From NCBI GenBank assembly GCA_000307955.1, contig ALAO01000126.1, forward strand, positions 1-37,673: a DNA stretch of 37,673 bases, given 5' to 3'. Below are positions 24,781 through 33,787 of this stretch, in pieces. Within the stretch, counting starts at the first letter, position 1; each line of letters begins with the position of its first letter. The notes beneath the pieces are model-generated. The model saw only the letters and a program-made list of their open reading frames with translations. It did not search any database and had not been told where the DNA came from. The translations under genes and the position numbers were made by a program. This DNA comes from Solidesulfovibrio magneticus str. Maddingley MBC34 (GTDB lineage: Bacteria; Desulfobacterota; Desulfovibrionia; Desulfovibrionales; Desulfovibrionaceae).

Positions 24781-25218
24781 CTACCCCTCGGCCACCTTTT
24801 TGCGCAGCACCTCGCCGGCCACGACGATGCCTTGGCAACCGGCCTGCTTGGCCTCCACGGCCAGGGTTTGCAGGGGGCGGGTGCGCGACCCCAAAATCTT
24901 GATGAGCATGGGCAGATTGACGCCGGTGAGGACCTCAAGCTGGCCCGAACCCAAAAGCGACAGGCTCATGTTGGTGGGGGTGCCGCCGAACATGTCGGTC
25001 AGCACCAGCACCCCGCCGCCCTGGTCGGTGTCCTTGATGGCGGCCTTGAGCGCGGCCAGGGATTCGTCCACGGCCTTGGTCAGATCGACGCTGACGGCCT
25101 GGCAGTGCTGCTGGGGGCCGAGGATGAACTCGGCGGCGGCAATGAGCCGCGACCCGTAGTCGGTGTGGGTGACGACCACCACGCCAACAGGCGCGTCCTT
25201 GGGGGACTCGGCATTCAT
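24781..25218 (-). CDS. PTS mannose/sorbose-family EIIA
   Basis: This 145-residue soluble protein is phosphorylated by HPr. The active-site histidine is His18 in VVVVTHTDYGSRL. The segment GGGVLVLTDMFGGTPTNMSLSLL is the signature of mannose-family EIIA. Its start is taken at 25218 although no strong ribosome binding site precedes it. A 256-base gap separates it from rapZ upstream, in which I see no gene. No EI or HPr gene lies in the window, so phosphate must come from general PTS proteins encoded elsewhere. With no EIID gene present the system may be regulatory rather than a sugar importer. Confidence 0.93.
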   Translation of the reverse strand: MNAESPKDAPVGVVVVTHTDYGSRLIAAAEFILGPQQHCQAVSVDLTKAVDESLAALKAAIKDTDQGGGVLVLTDMFGGTPTNMSLSLLGSGQLEVLTGVNLPMLIKILGSRTRPLQTLAVEAKQAGCQGIVVAGEVLRKKVAEG

Positions 25219-25474
25219 AGACAGGCATCCCGGAGCATGTCGCCCCCGTCTTGACGGTTTGAAACCGCCGGCATTGCATCCCGCTTCCGGTCCGGCCGCG
25301 CCGCCCGGAAGCCCAAGCCCTCACACGATAACGCGCCTTGAACAGCCTGCCGGGCCAGCAAGGCCGCCGATCGGGACAGCGACGCCATCCCAAACGCGAA
25401 AGCCCTGGGCTGGGAAAACCGCCCCGCCGCTCTCGCCGGCGAACCCCGTTGCCGCGGCGTTCAAGTCGCGCGGT

Positions 25475-26362
25475 CTAGCCGCGTTCAATGTGCCGATGTT
25501 CAAGGGAGATATTGTAGCCAGCCTTGGAGAGCGTGTCAAAGACCGACTCGGCCACGGCCACCGAACGATGGCGGCCGCCGGTGCAGCCAAAGGCCAGGGT
25601 CAGGCGGTAACGCCCTTCCTTGGCGTAGAGCGGCAGGAGATAGAGCAGAAATTCAGTCAGCCGGCGCAAGAACTCCCGGCCCGGGTCCTCGGCCAGGACG
25701 TAATCGCGCACCGCCGCTTCCTTGCCCGTGCGCTCACGCAGTTCCTTGTCGAAATAGGGGTTGGGCAGAAAGCGCAGATCGAAGATCATATCGGCCTCGG
25801 AGGGGGGGCCGTACTTGAAGCCGAAGCTCATGACGTGGACCTTGAGGGTTCCGGCGGTGGGCCGGATGGAGGCCCATTTCTCCTGGAGCTTGCGGCGCAG
25901 GTCGTGGATGGTGAAATGAGTGGTGTCCAGCACCATGTCGGCGGCGTCGCGCAGCGGCCGCATCCGCTCGCGCTCGGCCAGGGCGGCCTGTTCCAGGCCC
26001 ATTTCGGCGCTTTCCAAGGGATGGGGCCGGCGGGTGGTGGCGTAGCGGCGGATGATCTCGCCGTTGTCGGCCTCGAAAAAGATGATCTGGGTGAGGTCCT
26101 GTTTGCGCCGCACCTCGGCCAGGGTCGCGCCCCAGTCGGTGTCGAGGTCGGCTTGGCGCACGTCCATGCCCAGGGCCAGGCCCTTGTAACGCTGGCCGCT
26201 CTTGTCGTCGAAAAGGCTCATGAGCTTGGGCACGAGGCTGACCGGCAGCCCGTCCACGCAAAAAAAACCCAGGTCCTCGAAGACGCGAAGGGCGGTGGAT
26301 TTCCCGGACCCGGACAGGCCGGTCAAGATGACGACGGGGAGTTCCCTGGCCCCATGTTCCAT
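25475..26362 (-). CDS. rapZ: RNase adapter protein RapZ (YvcJ family)
   Basis: RapZ proteins are P-loop nucleotide-binding proteins. In E. coli RapZ directs RNase E to a small RNA that controls glmS. The 295-residue protein has Walker A ILTGLSGSGKSTALRVFED near the N-terminus, DMVLDTTHFT in the middle and the C-terminal signature FGCTGGRHRSVAVAE. The ATG at 26362 is preferred over an upstream TTG (26383) because AAGGTGA lies seven bases before it. It lies downstream of ptsN with a strong hairpin between them. The rpoN-hpf-ptsN-rapZ order is conserved across many proteobacteria. Confidence 0.95.
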   Translation of the reverse strand: MEHGARELPVVILTGLSGSGKSTALRVFEDLGFFCVDGLPVSLVPKLMSLFDDKSGQRYKGLALGMDVRQADLDTDWGATLAEVRRKQDLTQIIFFEADNGEIIRRYATTRRPHPLESAEMGLEQAALAERERMRPLRDAADMVLDTTHFTIHDLRRKLQEKWASIRPTAGTLKVHVMSFGFKYGPPSEADMIFDLRFLPNPYFDKELRERTGKEAAVRDYVLAEDPGREFLRRLTEFLLYLLPLYAKEGRYRLTLAFGCTGGRHRSVAVAESVFDTLSKAGYNISLEHRHIERG

Positions 26363-26389
26363 GGCGTTCACCTTCCGGCCCAAGGGCTT

Positions 26390-26433
26390 AACAAATTTCC
26401 CGCGCGTTTGTGTGACGACAAACGCGCGGGAAA
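26390..26433 (-). terminator. Hairpin/terminator between ptsN and rapZ
   Basis: A perfect 16-bp inverted repeat (26396-26411 with 26418-26433) with a 6-base loop starts 17 bases after the ptsN stop. On the minus strand it is preceded by A6 and followed by TTTGTT, a fair U-tract. The rapZ start is only 34 bases beyond the stem, so it may act as an attenuator that lowers rapZ expression relative to ptsN, or as an RNA-processing or stability element. Confidence 0.65.
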
Positions 26434-26450
26434 CGTTTTTTCAGGGAGCC

Positions 26451-26900
26451 TTAGGCGGCGGCGAGCACCTGCCGCAAGGCCTCGTCTGTTTCGGCGGTCA
26501 GAAAGGCCCGCCGGAAGGATTCATCGGACAAAAGCCGCGAGATGTGGGCCAGGATGCGCAAATGCAGGCCCGCGACGTGCTCGGGCGCGAGCACCAGGAA
26601 GAAGATGCGGCAGGGCTTGAAGTCCAGCGCATCGAAGCTGACGCCCGCAAGGCTTCTCCCGACGACGATGACGATGCGTTCGAGGCTCTCCATCTTGCCG
26701 TGGGGAATGGCCACCCCGTCGCCAATGCCCGTGGTGCCGAGGTTTTCCCGGTCAAGCAGCACCTGAAGGGCGCGTTTGGCGTCAAAATCGGGCCACTGCT
26801 TCTTGATGGGGGCCACGAGCTCGGCCAACACCTCGGACTTGGACTCCGACGCAAGATTCCCGATGACGAACTCGGGCTGGAGATAGTCCTCTAACCGCAT
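26451..26900 (-). CDS. ptsN: PTS regulatory EIIA-Ntr-like protein
   Basis: PtsN is the terminal phosphate acceptor of the nitrogen-related PTS and regulates proteins instead of transporting sugar, including potassium transport in E. coli. The 149-residue protein shows the fructose/nitrogen EIIA signature RENLGTTGIGDGVAIPHGK with the phosphorylated His67. The ATG at 26900 follows the hpf stop with no gap (TAA then ATG), indicating translational coupling. It ends before a 16-bp-stem hairpin. Target unknown here; KdpFAB in this window is an obvious but untested candidate. Confidence 0.94.
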   Translation of the reverse strand: MRLEDYLQPEFVIGNLASESKSEVLAELVAPIKKQWPDFDAKRALQVLLDRENLGTTGIGDGVAIPHGKMESLERIVIVVGRSLAGVSFDALDFKPCRIFFLVLAPEHVAGLHLRILAHISRLLSDESFRRAFLTAETDEALRQVLAAA

Positions 26901-27449
26901 TTAAGCGCCCGTTCCAGGATCGATGAGGCCGAAGTCGCCGTTGCGCAGGCGGTAGATGACGTTGGGCCGTTCGGTTTCGGAGTTGATGAACACCAGGAAT
27001 TCGTACTTGAGGGCCTCAAGCTGCATGGCGGCTTCTTCCACGGCCATGGGCTTGGGCTGGTATTCGTCGGTCTCGATGATGGTGGGCACCCGGCCGCCGG
27101 CAGCGTCCTCGCTGATGCTGATGACGTCCATGCGGACCTGCTCCACGGTCTGGCGGCGGCGGTCCTTTTGCTTCTCGCGGAACTTCTTGGCCTGGGCCTC
27201 GACCTTGTCGAGGATCAGGTCGATGGTGGAGTACATGTCCTCGGAGGTCTCGTGGGCGGAGATGTGCATATTGTCGGCCAGGAAGATGACGTCGGCCATC
27301 TGCCGGGTCTTTTCCACGGCCAGATTGACCTGGACTTCCGAGGCGTCGGTGGACGAGGTGTACTTGCCAAGCTTTTCAAAGCGCTTCTTGGCGTAATCGC
27401 GCAAATGATCAGACGGCTCGAAATTCTTGAAATTAAAGGTGATGTTCAT
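26901..27449 (-). CDS. hpf: Ribosome hibernation promoting factor, long form
   Basis: Long HPF pairs 70S ribosomes into inactive dimers in slow growth. The 182-residue protein has the N-terminal S30AE domain (MNITFNFKNFEPSDHLRDY to about residue 100) and a C-terminal dimerisation domain (about 125-182, QPKPMAVEEAAMQLEALKY). Those features define the long form. The ATG at 27449 has GGAGG before it and matches the family start; an earlier ATG at 27500 overlaps the rpoN stop but would add unrelated residues. It lies directly downstream of rpoN and abuts ptsN. Confidence 0.95.
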   Translation of the reverse strand: MNITFNFKNFEPSDHLRDYAKKRFEKLGKYTSSTDASEVQVNLAVEKTRQMADVIFLADNMHISAHETSEDMYSTIDLILDKVEAQAKKFREKQKDRRRQTVEQVRMDVISISEDAAGGRVPTIIETDEYQPKPMAVEEAAMQLEALKYEFLVFINSETERPNVIYRLRNGDFGLIDPGTGA

Positions 27450-27499
27450 AGAATCCTCCAGGCTGGCGTGGTGAGGGGCCGGAAACCCGGCCCGAAGCA

Positions 27500-28930
27500 T
27501 CAGAAAACCGCCTTGCGCTTCGAAGACGACTCGATTCCCATGGCCGTGCGGTACTTGGCCACGGTTCGCCGGGCGATGTTGATTTGCAGCTCGTCTTTGA
27601 GCATGTCGGCGATGGCCTCGTCGCTGATGGGCTTCTTGGCGTTCTCGCCGGAAATAATCCGCTTGATCATGGCCTTGACCGACTCGGAACCCACCGTGCC
27701 GCCGTCGTCGAGCTCCAGGGCGCTGTTGAAAAAGAACTTGAGCTCGAAGATGCCGTGGGGCGTGGCCACGTACTTGTTGGACGTGATGCGGCTGACGGTG
27801 GATTCGTGCATGCTGATGTCGTCGGCCACGTCCTTGAGGATCAGCGGCCGCAGCCTGGTCACGCCGTCCTCGAAAAAACCGCGCTGAAACTTCACGATGC
27901 TCTCAAGGACCTTATACAGCGTGCGCTGGCGCTGGTACAGGCTCTTCATGAGCCACATGGCCGAACGCATCTTGTCCTGAAGATAGTCCTTGTCCTTGTC
28001 GTGGCGCGGCAGGCTGCCGTCGGTGTAGGACATGTTGAGTCCCAGGCGCGGCATCCCTTCCTCGTTGAGCAGGATGACGAAGTCCTCGCCATACTTGTAG
28101 ACGAAGGCGTCGGGGCTGACGAAGATCGGGTCGCCCGAACCGTAGCTGGCCCCGGGCATGGGATCGAGGGTCTGGATCAGCTCCAGGTATTCCTTGAGCT
28201 TTTCCATAGTCATGTGAAATTTCTTGGCCAGGGGCTTGTAGCGCTTCTTTTCGAGATCCTCGAGATGCTCGCGCACCAGTTCGATGAGGATGGGGTCGTC
28301 GTAGCCGTAGACCTCGATCTGAATGAGCAGGCATTCGCTGGGGGTGCGGGCGGCCACGCCCACGGGATCGAAGCGCTGGATGCGGTGGAGCACCGTTTCG
28401 ACATGGGCCGGATCGGCGTTGGCCATGCCGGCGATTTCCTCCACCGTGGCCCGCAGGTAGCCCGAGGAATTGAGACTGCCGACGATGGTCTCGCCGATCT
28501 CGACTTCCTTGGCCGTGAAGTTGGACAGGTGCATCTGCCAGCCGAGATGGCCGTCCAGGGACGGCTTGGAGGCCAGGCGGGCGTCAAAGGCCATGCCCTC
28601 CTCGGGCACTTCCAGGTCGCGGGACAGGGACTGCTTGCTCGTGCTGGCGAAATCGCCGAGGTAGTCGTCCCACTCGGCGTTTTTGAGCAGTTCCTTTTCA
28701 ATGGCAGCGTCGGCTCCCGTGGGGCCGTTGTTGTCCTCGACCATGACGCGTTCGGGCTGGCGATCCTCCTCGACGGACTCCTCCAGAAGCGGGTTTTCCA
28801 GGAGCTCCTGCTGCACGCTTTCAAGCAACTCCAGCCGCGACAGCTGCAGAAGCTTGATGGCTTGCTGCAGCTGGGGGGTCATCACCAGCTGTTGGGAAAG
28901 CTTGAGTTGCTGCCGCAGTTCCAGGGCCAT
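27500..28930 (-). CDS. rpoN: RNA polymerase sigma-54 factor
   Basis: Sigma-54 directs transcription from -24/-12 promoters and needs an ATP-driven activator. The 476-residue protein has a glutamine-rich region I (ELRQQLKLSQQLVMTPQLQQAIKLL), an acidic linker (about residues 55-75), the core-binding region, a helix-turn-helix region and the RpoN box ARRTVAKYR (453-461), which contacts -24. The ATG at 28930 gives the usual family start. The lptC-lptA-lptB genes that commonly precede rpoN are missing; kdsC lies 131 bases upstream. Confidence 0.97.
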   Translation of the reverse strand: MALELRQQLKLSQQLVMTPQLQQAIKLLQLSRLELLESVQQELLENPLLEESVEEDRQPERVMVEDNNGPTGADAAIEKELLKNAEWDDYLGDFASTSKQSLSRDLEVPEEGMAFDARLASKPSLDGHLGWQMHLSNFTAKEVEIGETIVGSLNSSGYLRATVEEIAGMANADPAHVETVLHRIQRFDPVGVAARTPSECLLIQIEVYGYDDPILIELVREHLEDLEKKRYKPLAKKFHMTMEKLKEYLELIQTLDPMPGASYGSGDPIFVSPDAFVYKYGEDFVILLNEEGMPRLGLNMSYTDGSLPRHDKDKDYLQDKMRSAMWLMKSLYQRQRTLYKVLESIVKFQRGFFEDGVTRLRPLILKDVADDISMHESTVSRITSNKYVATPHGIFELKFFFNSALELDDGGTVGSESVKAMIKRIISGENAKKPISDEAIADMLKDELQINIARRTVAKYRTAMGIESSSKRKAVF

Positions 28931-29061
28931 GCTTACCGCCGTGCTCGAAAGTCGTTGACGTTATCGGGGGTCGCAACCGGGACATGCCCGGCTCAGGGGC
29001 GCCCCGCACAACAAAAACCATGCCACAATTGCAGCCTCGTGGCAATCGGCACAATCGGCCT

Positions 29062-29598
29062 TCAGCCGAGGAACCACTGGTAGGCCGCCTCCAGACGGCC
29101 CTTGGCGGCCAAAATGTAGCGCACGGCCTCGCGCACCGCGCCCTGCCCACCCCCGCGCCGCGCCACCCACAAGGCCAGATCGAGAATCTCCGGCTGGGCG
29201 TCGGCCACGGCCATGGGCAGCCCGACCAGCTCCATGGGGCCGGCGTCCACCCAGTCGTCGCCGAGAAAGGCGGCCTGATGCGGGGCCAGTCCGGCCCTGG
29301 CCAGGATGCCTTCCAGCACGCCCACCTTGCGATAGTGGCCGGGGTGGTATTCCTCGACGCCCAGTTCCCGCATCCGGGCGGCCACGGCCGGGCTGTCCAG
29401 GCCGCTTATGACCGCCACGGCCAGTCCCGCCGCCTGGGCCGCCTTGATGCCCAGGCCGTCGTGGACGTGGAAGCGCTTGGTCACTTCGCCCCGGGCATCG
29501 ACGTAGATGCCGCCGTCGGTCATGACGCCGTCGACGTCGAGCACCAGCAGCTCCACATCCCGGGCGCGCGTAATGGCCAGCTTGGCGTCTTCGGGCAT
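29062..29598 (-). CDS. kdsC: 3-deoxy-D-manno-octulosonate 8-phosphate phosphatase
   Basis: KdsC dephosphorylates KDO 8-phosphate for LPS inner core synthesis. The 178-residue haloacid-dehalogenase protein has the nucleophile motif LLVLDVDGVMTDGG with Asp21 and Asp23, then HDGLGIKAAQAAG, AVISGLDSPAV, FLGDDWVD and GGGQGAVREAVRYIL, the KdsC order. The segment that usually reads QG-x3-K is HPGHYRK here, so it is a somewhat divergent member. GGGGAG precedes the ATG at 29598. It has its own likely promoter because a strong terminator separates it from pyrG. Confidence 0.88.
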   Translation of the reverse strand: MPEDAKLAITRARDVELLVLDVDGVMTDGGIYVDARGEVTKRFHVHDGLGIKAAQAAGLAVAVISGLDSPAVAARMRELGVEEYHPGHYRKVGVLEGILARAGLAPHQAAFLGDDWVDAGPMELVGLPMAVADAQPEILDLALWVARRGGGQGAVREAVRYILAAKGRLEAAYQWFLG

Positions 29599-29699
29599 AA
29601 CAAACTCCCCTTGCGGTGCGGCGGCGGCGAAGCGGAAAAAGCGTTCTCCCCCTGGCCGCCGACAGGCGCAATCTAGCCTAAAAATCGCGCCATGACCAG

Positions 29700-29727
29700 A
29701 AGATAAACGTTTTAAGCGCCTTGCCAA
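29700..29727 (-). promoter_or_regulatory. Candidate promoter for kdsC-rpoN genes
   Basis: On the minus strand TTGGCA (29727-29722) and TATCTT (29705-29700) are spaced by 16 bases. They lie just past the pyrG terminator and about 100 bases before the kdsC start, the place where a new promoter is needed. Confidence 0.4.
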
Positions 29728-29747
29728 GCCATGCCGGCCCTTGGTCC

Positions 29748-29780
29748 AAAAAAAGTCCGGGGAAGCCGCCTTCCCCGGAC
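29748..29780 (-). terminator. Intrinsic terminator after pyrG
   Basis: On the minus strand a perfect 10-bp stem (29780-29771 with 29764-29755) with a 6-base loop is followed by seven T residues (29754-29748). It lies 27 bases after the pyrG stop codon. Confidence 0.95.
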
Positions 29781-29807
29781 CGTACGATCGCTTTGCGCCT
29801 GAGCCGT

Positions 29808-32528
<2,721 letters not shown>

Positions 32529-32589
32529 CTAACGCTGCGGCGTAGCCTGGACTCCAGCCGGGCGCGCTGCCGCCCCGCTCCGCTCCGCT

Positions 32590-32606
32590 GGGCGCCCCTG
32601 GCGCCC
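32590..32606. other. Perfect hairpin in the purQ-tadA gap
   Basis: Arms GGGCGCC and GGCGCCC with a 3-base loop lie in the otherwise featureless 214-base stretch between the purQ terminator and tadA. There is no T-run. I see no other gene or promoter in the stretch, so the tadA promoter is not located. Confidence 0.4.
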
Positions 32607-32698
32607 GACAAGAAACGTCCCTTGCCGTCGGCCCATGCGTCGCCTTGAAACTGCCCCAACCGCGCTTCCCCAGCCAAGCGCGCCAGCCGGAAAACGCC

Positions 32699-33232
32699 AT
32701 GGCCCTGCTCCCCGCCAAACGCTTCGACGCCGCCTCGGGCGAACTGCCCGCTCCGCCTCCGGGCTGGCCGGATTTCGAGGCGGTGATGGCCCTGGCCCTG
32801 GACGAGGCCCGGGCGGCGGCGACCCTTGGCGAGACGCCGGTGGGCGCGGTTTTGCTGTCCGCCGAAGGCGAATTGCTGGCCCGGGCCGGCAACGCGCCCA
32901 TCACCACCAATGATCCCACGGCCCACGCCGAGATGCGGGTCTTGCGCCAGGCGGCGGCCACGGTTGGCAACTACCGGCTGTCGGGCACGATCCTGGCCGT
33001 GACCCTGGAGCCGTGCCTCATGTGCCTGGGGGCCATGATCCATGCCCGGGTAGGCCTGCTCGTCTACGGCGCGACCGACCCGCGCACCGGGGTCGTCGAC
33101 TCACGGCTGCCCGGCCCGGACCTGCCCTTTTTCAATCACCGCTTCGACGTGGTGTCCGGAATCAGGGCCGGGGAATGCGGCGGGCTGTTGCGGGCTTTTT
33201 TCCGGGAAAAACGGCGCGGCGGCGCGGGTTGA
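32699..33232 (+). CDS. tadA: tRNA-specific adenosine deaminase
   Basis: TadA deaminates adenosine 34 of tRNA-Arg(ACG) to inosine. The 177-residue protein has the zinc-site motifs HAEM (His76, catalytic Glu78) and EPCLMC (Cys106, Cys109), with GETPVGAVLL before them. The ATG at 32699 is chosen; an in-frame TTG at 32645 adds 18 residues but has no ribosome binding site. Even so, about 25 residues precede the family core. A weak GGAAAA is the only ribosome-binding candidate. A tRNA gene follows 85 bases downstream with its own promoter. Confidence 0.9.
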   Translation: MALLPAKRFDAASGELPAPPPGWPDFEAVMALALDEARAAATLGETPVGAVLLSAEGELLARAGNAPITTNDPTAHAEMRVLRQAAATVGNYRLSGTILAVTLEPCLMCLGAMIHARVGLLVYGATDPRTGVVDSRLPGPDLPFFNHRFDVVSGIRAGECGGLLRAFFREKRRGGAG

Positions 33233-33262
33233 GGCCTGTTTGCGGCCGGCGTGAAAAAACAC

Positions 33263-33291
33263 TTGCCAAGCGGCCGGGCCGAGGATAATTT
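33263..33291 (+). promoter_or_regulatory. Promoter for tRNA-Ser
   Basis: TTGCCA (33263-33268) and TAATTT (33286-33291) are spaced by 17 bases, with the -10 ending 26 bases before the mature tRNA 5' end. A GATAAT reading (33284-33289) overlaps the -10 at shorter spacing. Confidence 0.6.
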
Positions 33292-33317
33292 GCCGACTCC
33301 CTTCCAGCTCTCTGTGC

Positions 33318-33411
33318 GGAGAGGTACCGAAGTGGTCGTAACGGGCCCGACTCGAAATCGGGTTGCGGGTTAATAGCCTGCACGTGGGTTCGAATCCCAC
33401 CCTCTCCGCCA
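33318..33411 (+). tRNA. tRNA-Ser (anticodon CGA), CCA encoded
   Basis: The acceptor arms GGAGAGG (33318-33324) and CCTCTCC (33401-33407) pair fully, followed by discriminator G and an encoded CCA (33409-33411). The anticodon stem CCCGA/TCGGG encloses the loop CTCGAAA, giving anticodon CGA at 33353-33355, which reads UCG. A long variable arm typical of serine tRNAs precedes the T arm (GTGGGTTCGAATCCCAC). Total length is 94 bases. Confidence 0.97.
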
Positions 33412-33438
33412 ATCAATAAAATCAACTAGTTATGATAT

Positions 33439-33469
33439 CCAGCGACGCCAAAACGCCGCTGGTTTTTTT
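33439..33469 (+). terminator. Intrinsic terminator after tRNA-Ser
   Basis: Arms CCAGCG (33439-33444) and CGCTGG (33457-33462) are followed by seven T residues (33463-33469), 28 bases after the tRNA CCA end. Confidence 0.85.
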
Positions 33470-33512
33470 GCGTTCAACAAAGCCCTTCGCCCGCAAACTC
33501 TTCCCCCTGCCC

Positions 33513-33561
33513 GTAAATAAAAATTTACGCCCCCGCCCGGCAGTTATACACCGCCTATATG
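33513..33561 (+). promoter_or_regulatory. Candidate kdp control region
   Basis: A perfect palindrome with arms GTAAAT and ATTTAC around AAAA (33513-33528) sits in an AT-rich island. Its right arm overlaps a possible -35 (TTTACG, 33524-33529) for a -10 TATACA (33545-33550) at a short 15-base spacing. TATA repeats occur at 33544, 33555 and 33571. Kdp operons are usually activated by KdpE, so a poor -35 would fit. No KdpDE gene is seen in the window. Confidence 0.4.
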
Positions 33562-33611
33562 TCCCCGGAGCTATACCCGGGCCATCGACAGCCGCTTGAA
33601 GGAGGTTTTCG

Positions 33612-33701
33612 ATGGATACGCTCTTCGTCGTCGTCACCTTGGTCCTTATCGTCGGTCTTCTCGGCCTGATCGAACTGCTCGATCGGCTGGACAGGAGTTG
33701 A
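33612..33701 (+). CDS. Small single-span membrane protein upstream of kdpF
   Basis: A 29-codon ORF encodes a peptide starting MDTLFVVVTLVLIVGLL with one hydrophobic helix (about residues 4-20) and an acidic/basic tail ending ELLDRLDRS. AAGGAGG lies seven bases before the ATG, the strongest ribosome binding site in the operon, which is the main evidence that it is translated. It ends two bases before the kdpF start. I do not recognise a named family. It resembles KdpF in size and topology and could be a second small stabilising or regulatory subunit of the Kdp complex. Confidence 0.65.
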   Translation: MDTLFVVVTLVLIVGLLGLIELLDRLDRS

Positions 33702-33703
33702 CC

Positions 33704-33787
33704 ATGGATCTCGTCGTCCTGGCCCTGGCCGTGGCCCTGTTTGCCTATCTGTTGGCCGCCTTGTGCAAACCGGAGTGGTTCGAATGA
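33704..33787 (+). CDS. kdpF: Potassium-transporting ATPase subunit KdpF
   Basis: A 27-residue protein with one membrane helix (VVLALAVALFAYLLAAL) and the tail CKPEWFE, the typical KdpF pattern. KdpF stabilises the KdpFABC complex. AGGAG lies six bases before the ATG. Its stop overlaps the kdpA start (ATGA at 33784-33787), so translation is coupled. Confidence 0.85.
   Translation: MDLVVLALAVALFAYLLAALCKPEWFE

Noticed and set aside
29013-29027. A TGGCATG...TTGT stretch on the minus strand before rpoN, resembling a sigma-54 promoter.
   Set aside because: The essential GC at -12 is GT here.
28961-29061. A frame in the kdsC-rpoN gap encoding CADCHE, which looks like a CxxCH heme-binding motif, plus a CPGC pair.
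   Set aside because: The frame is an out-of-phase extension through kdsC with no start, signal peptide or ribosome binding site of its own; a single CxxCH arises easily by chance.
33318-33470. tRNA-Ser 3' end as an integration site for a mobile element.
   Set aside because: No integrase gene, no second copy of the tRNA end, and the downstream region is an ordinary kdp operon.
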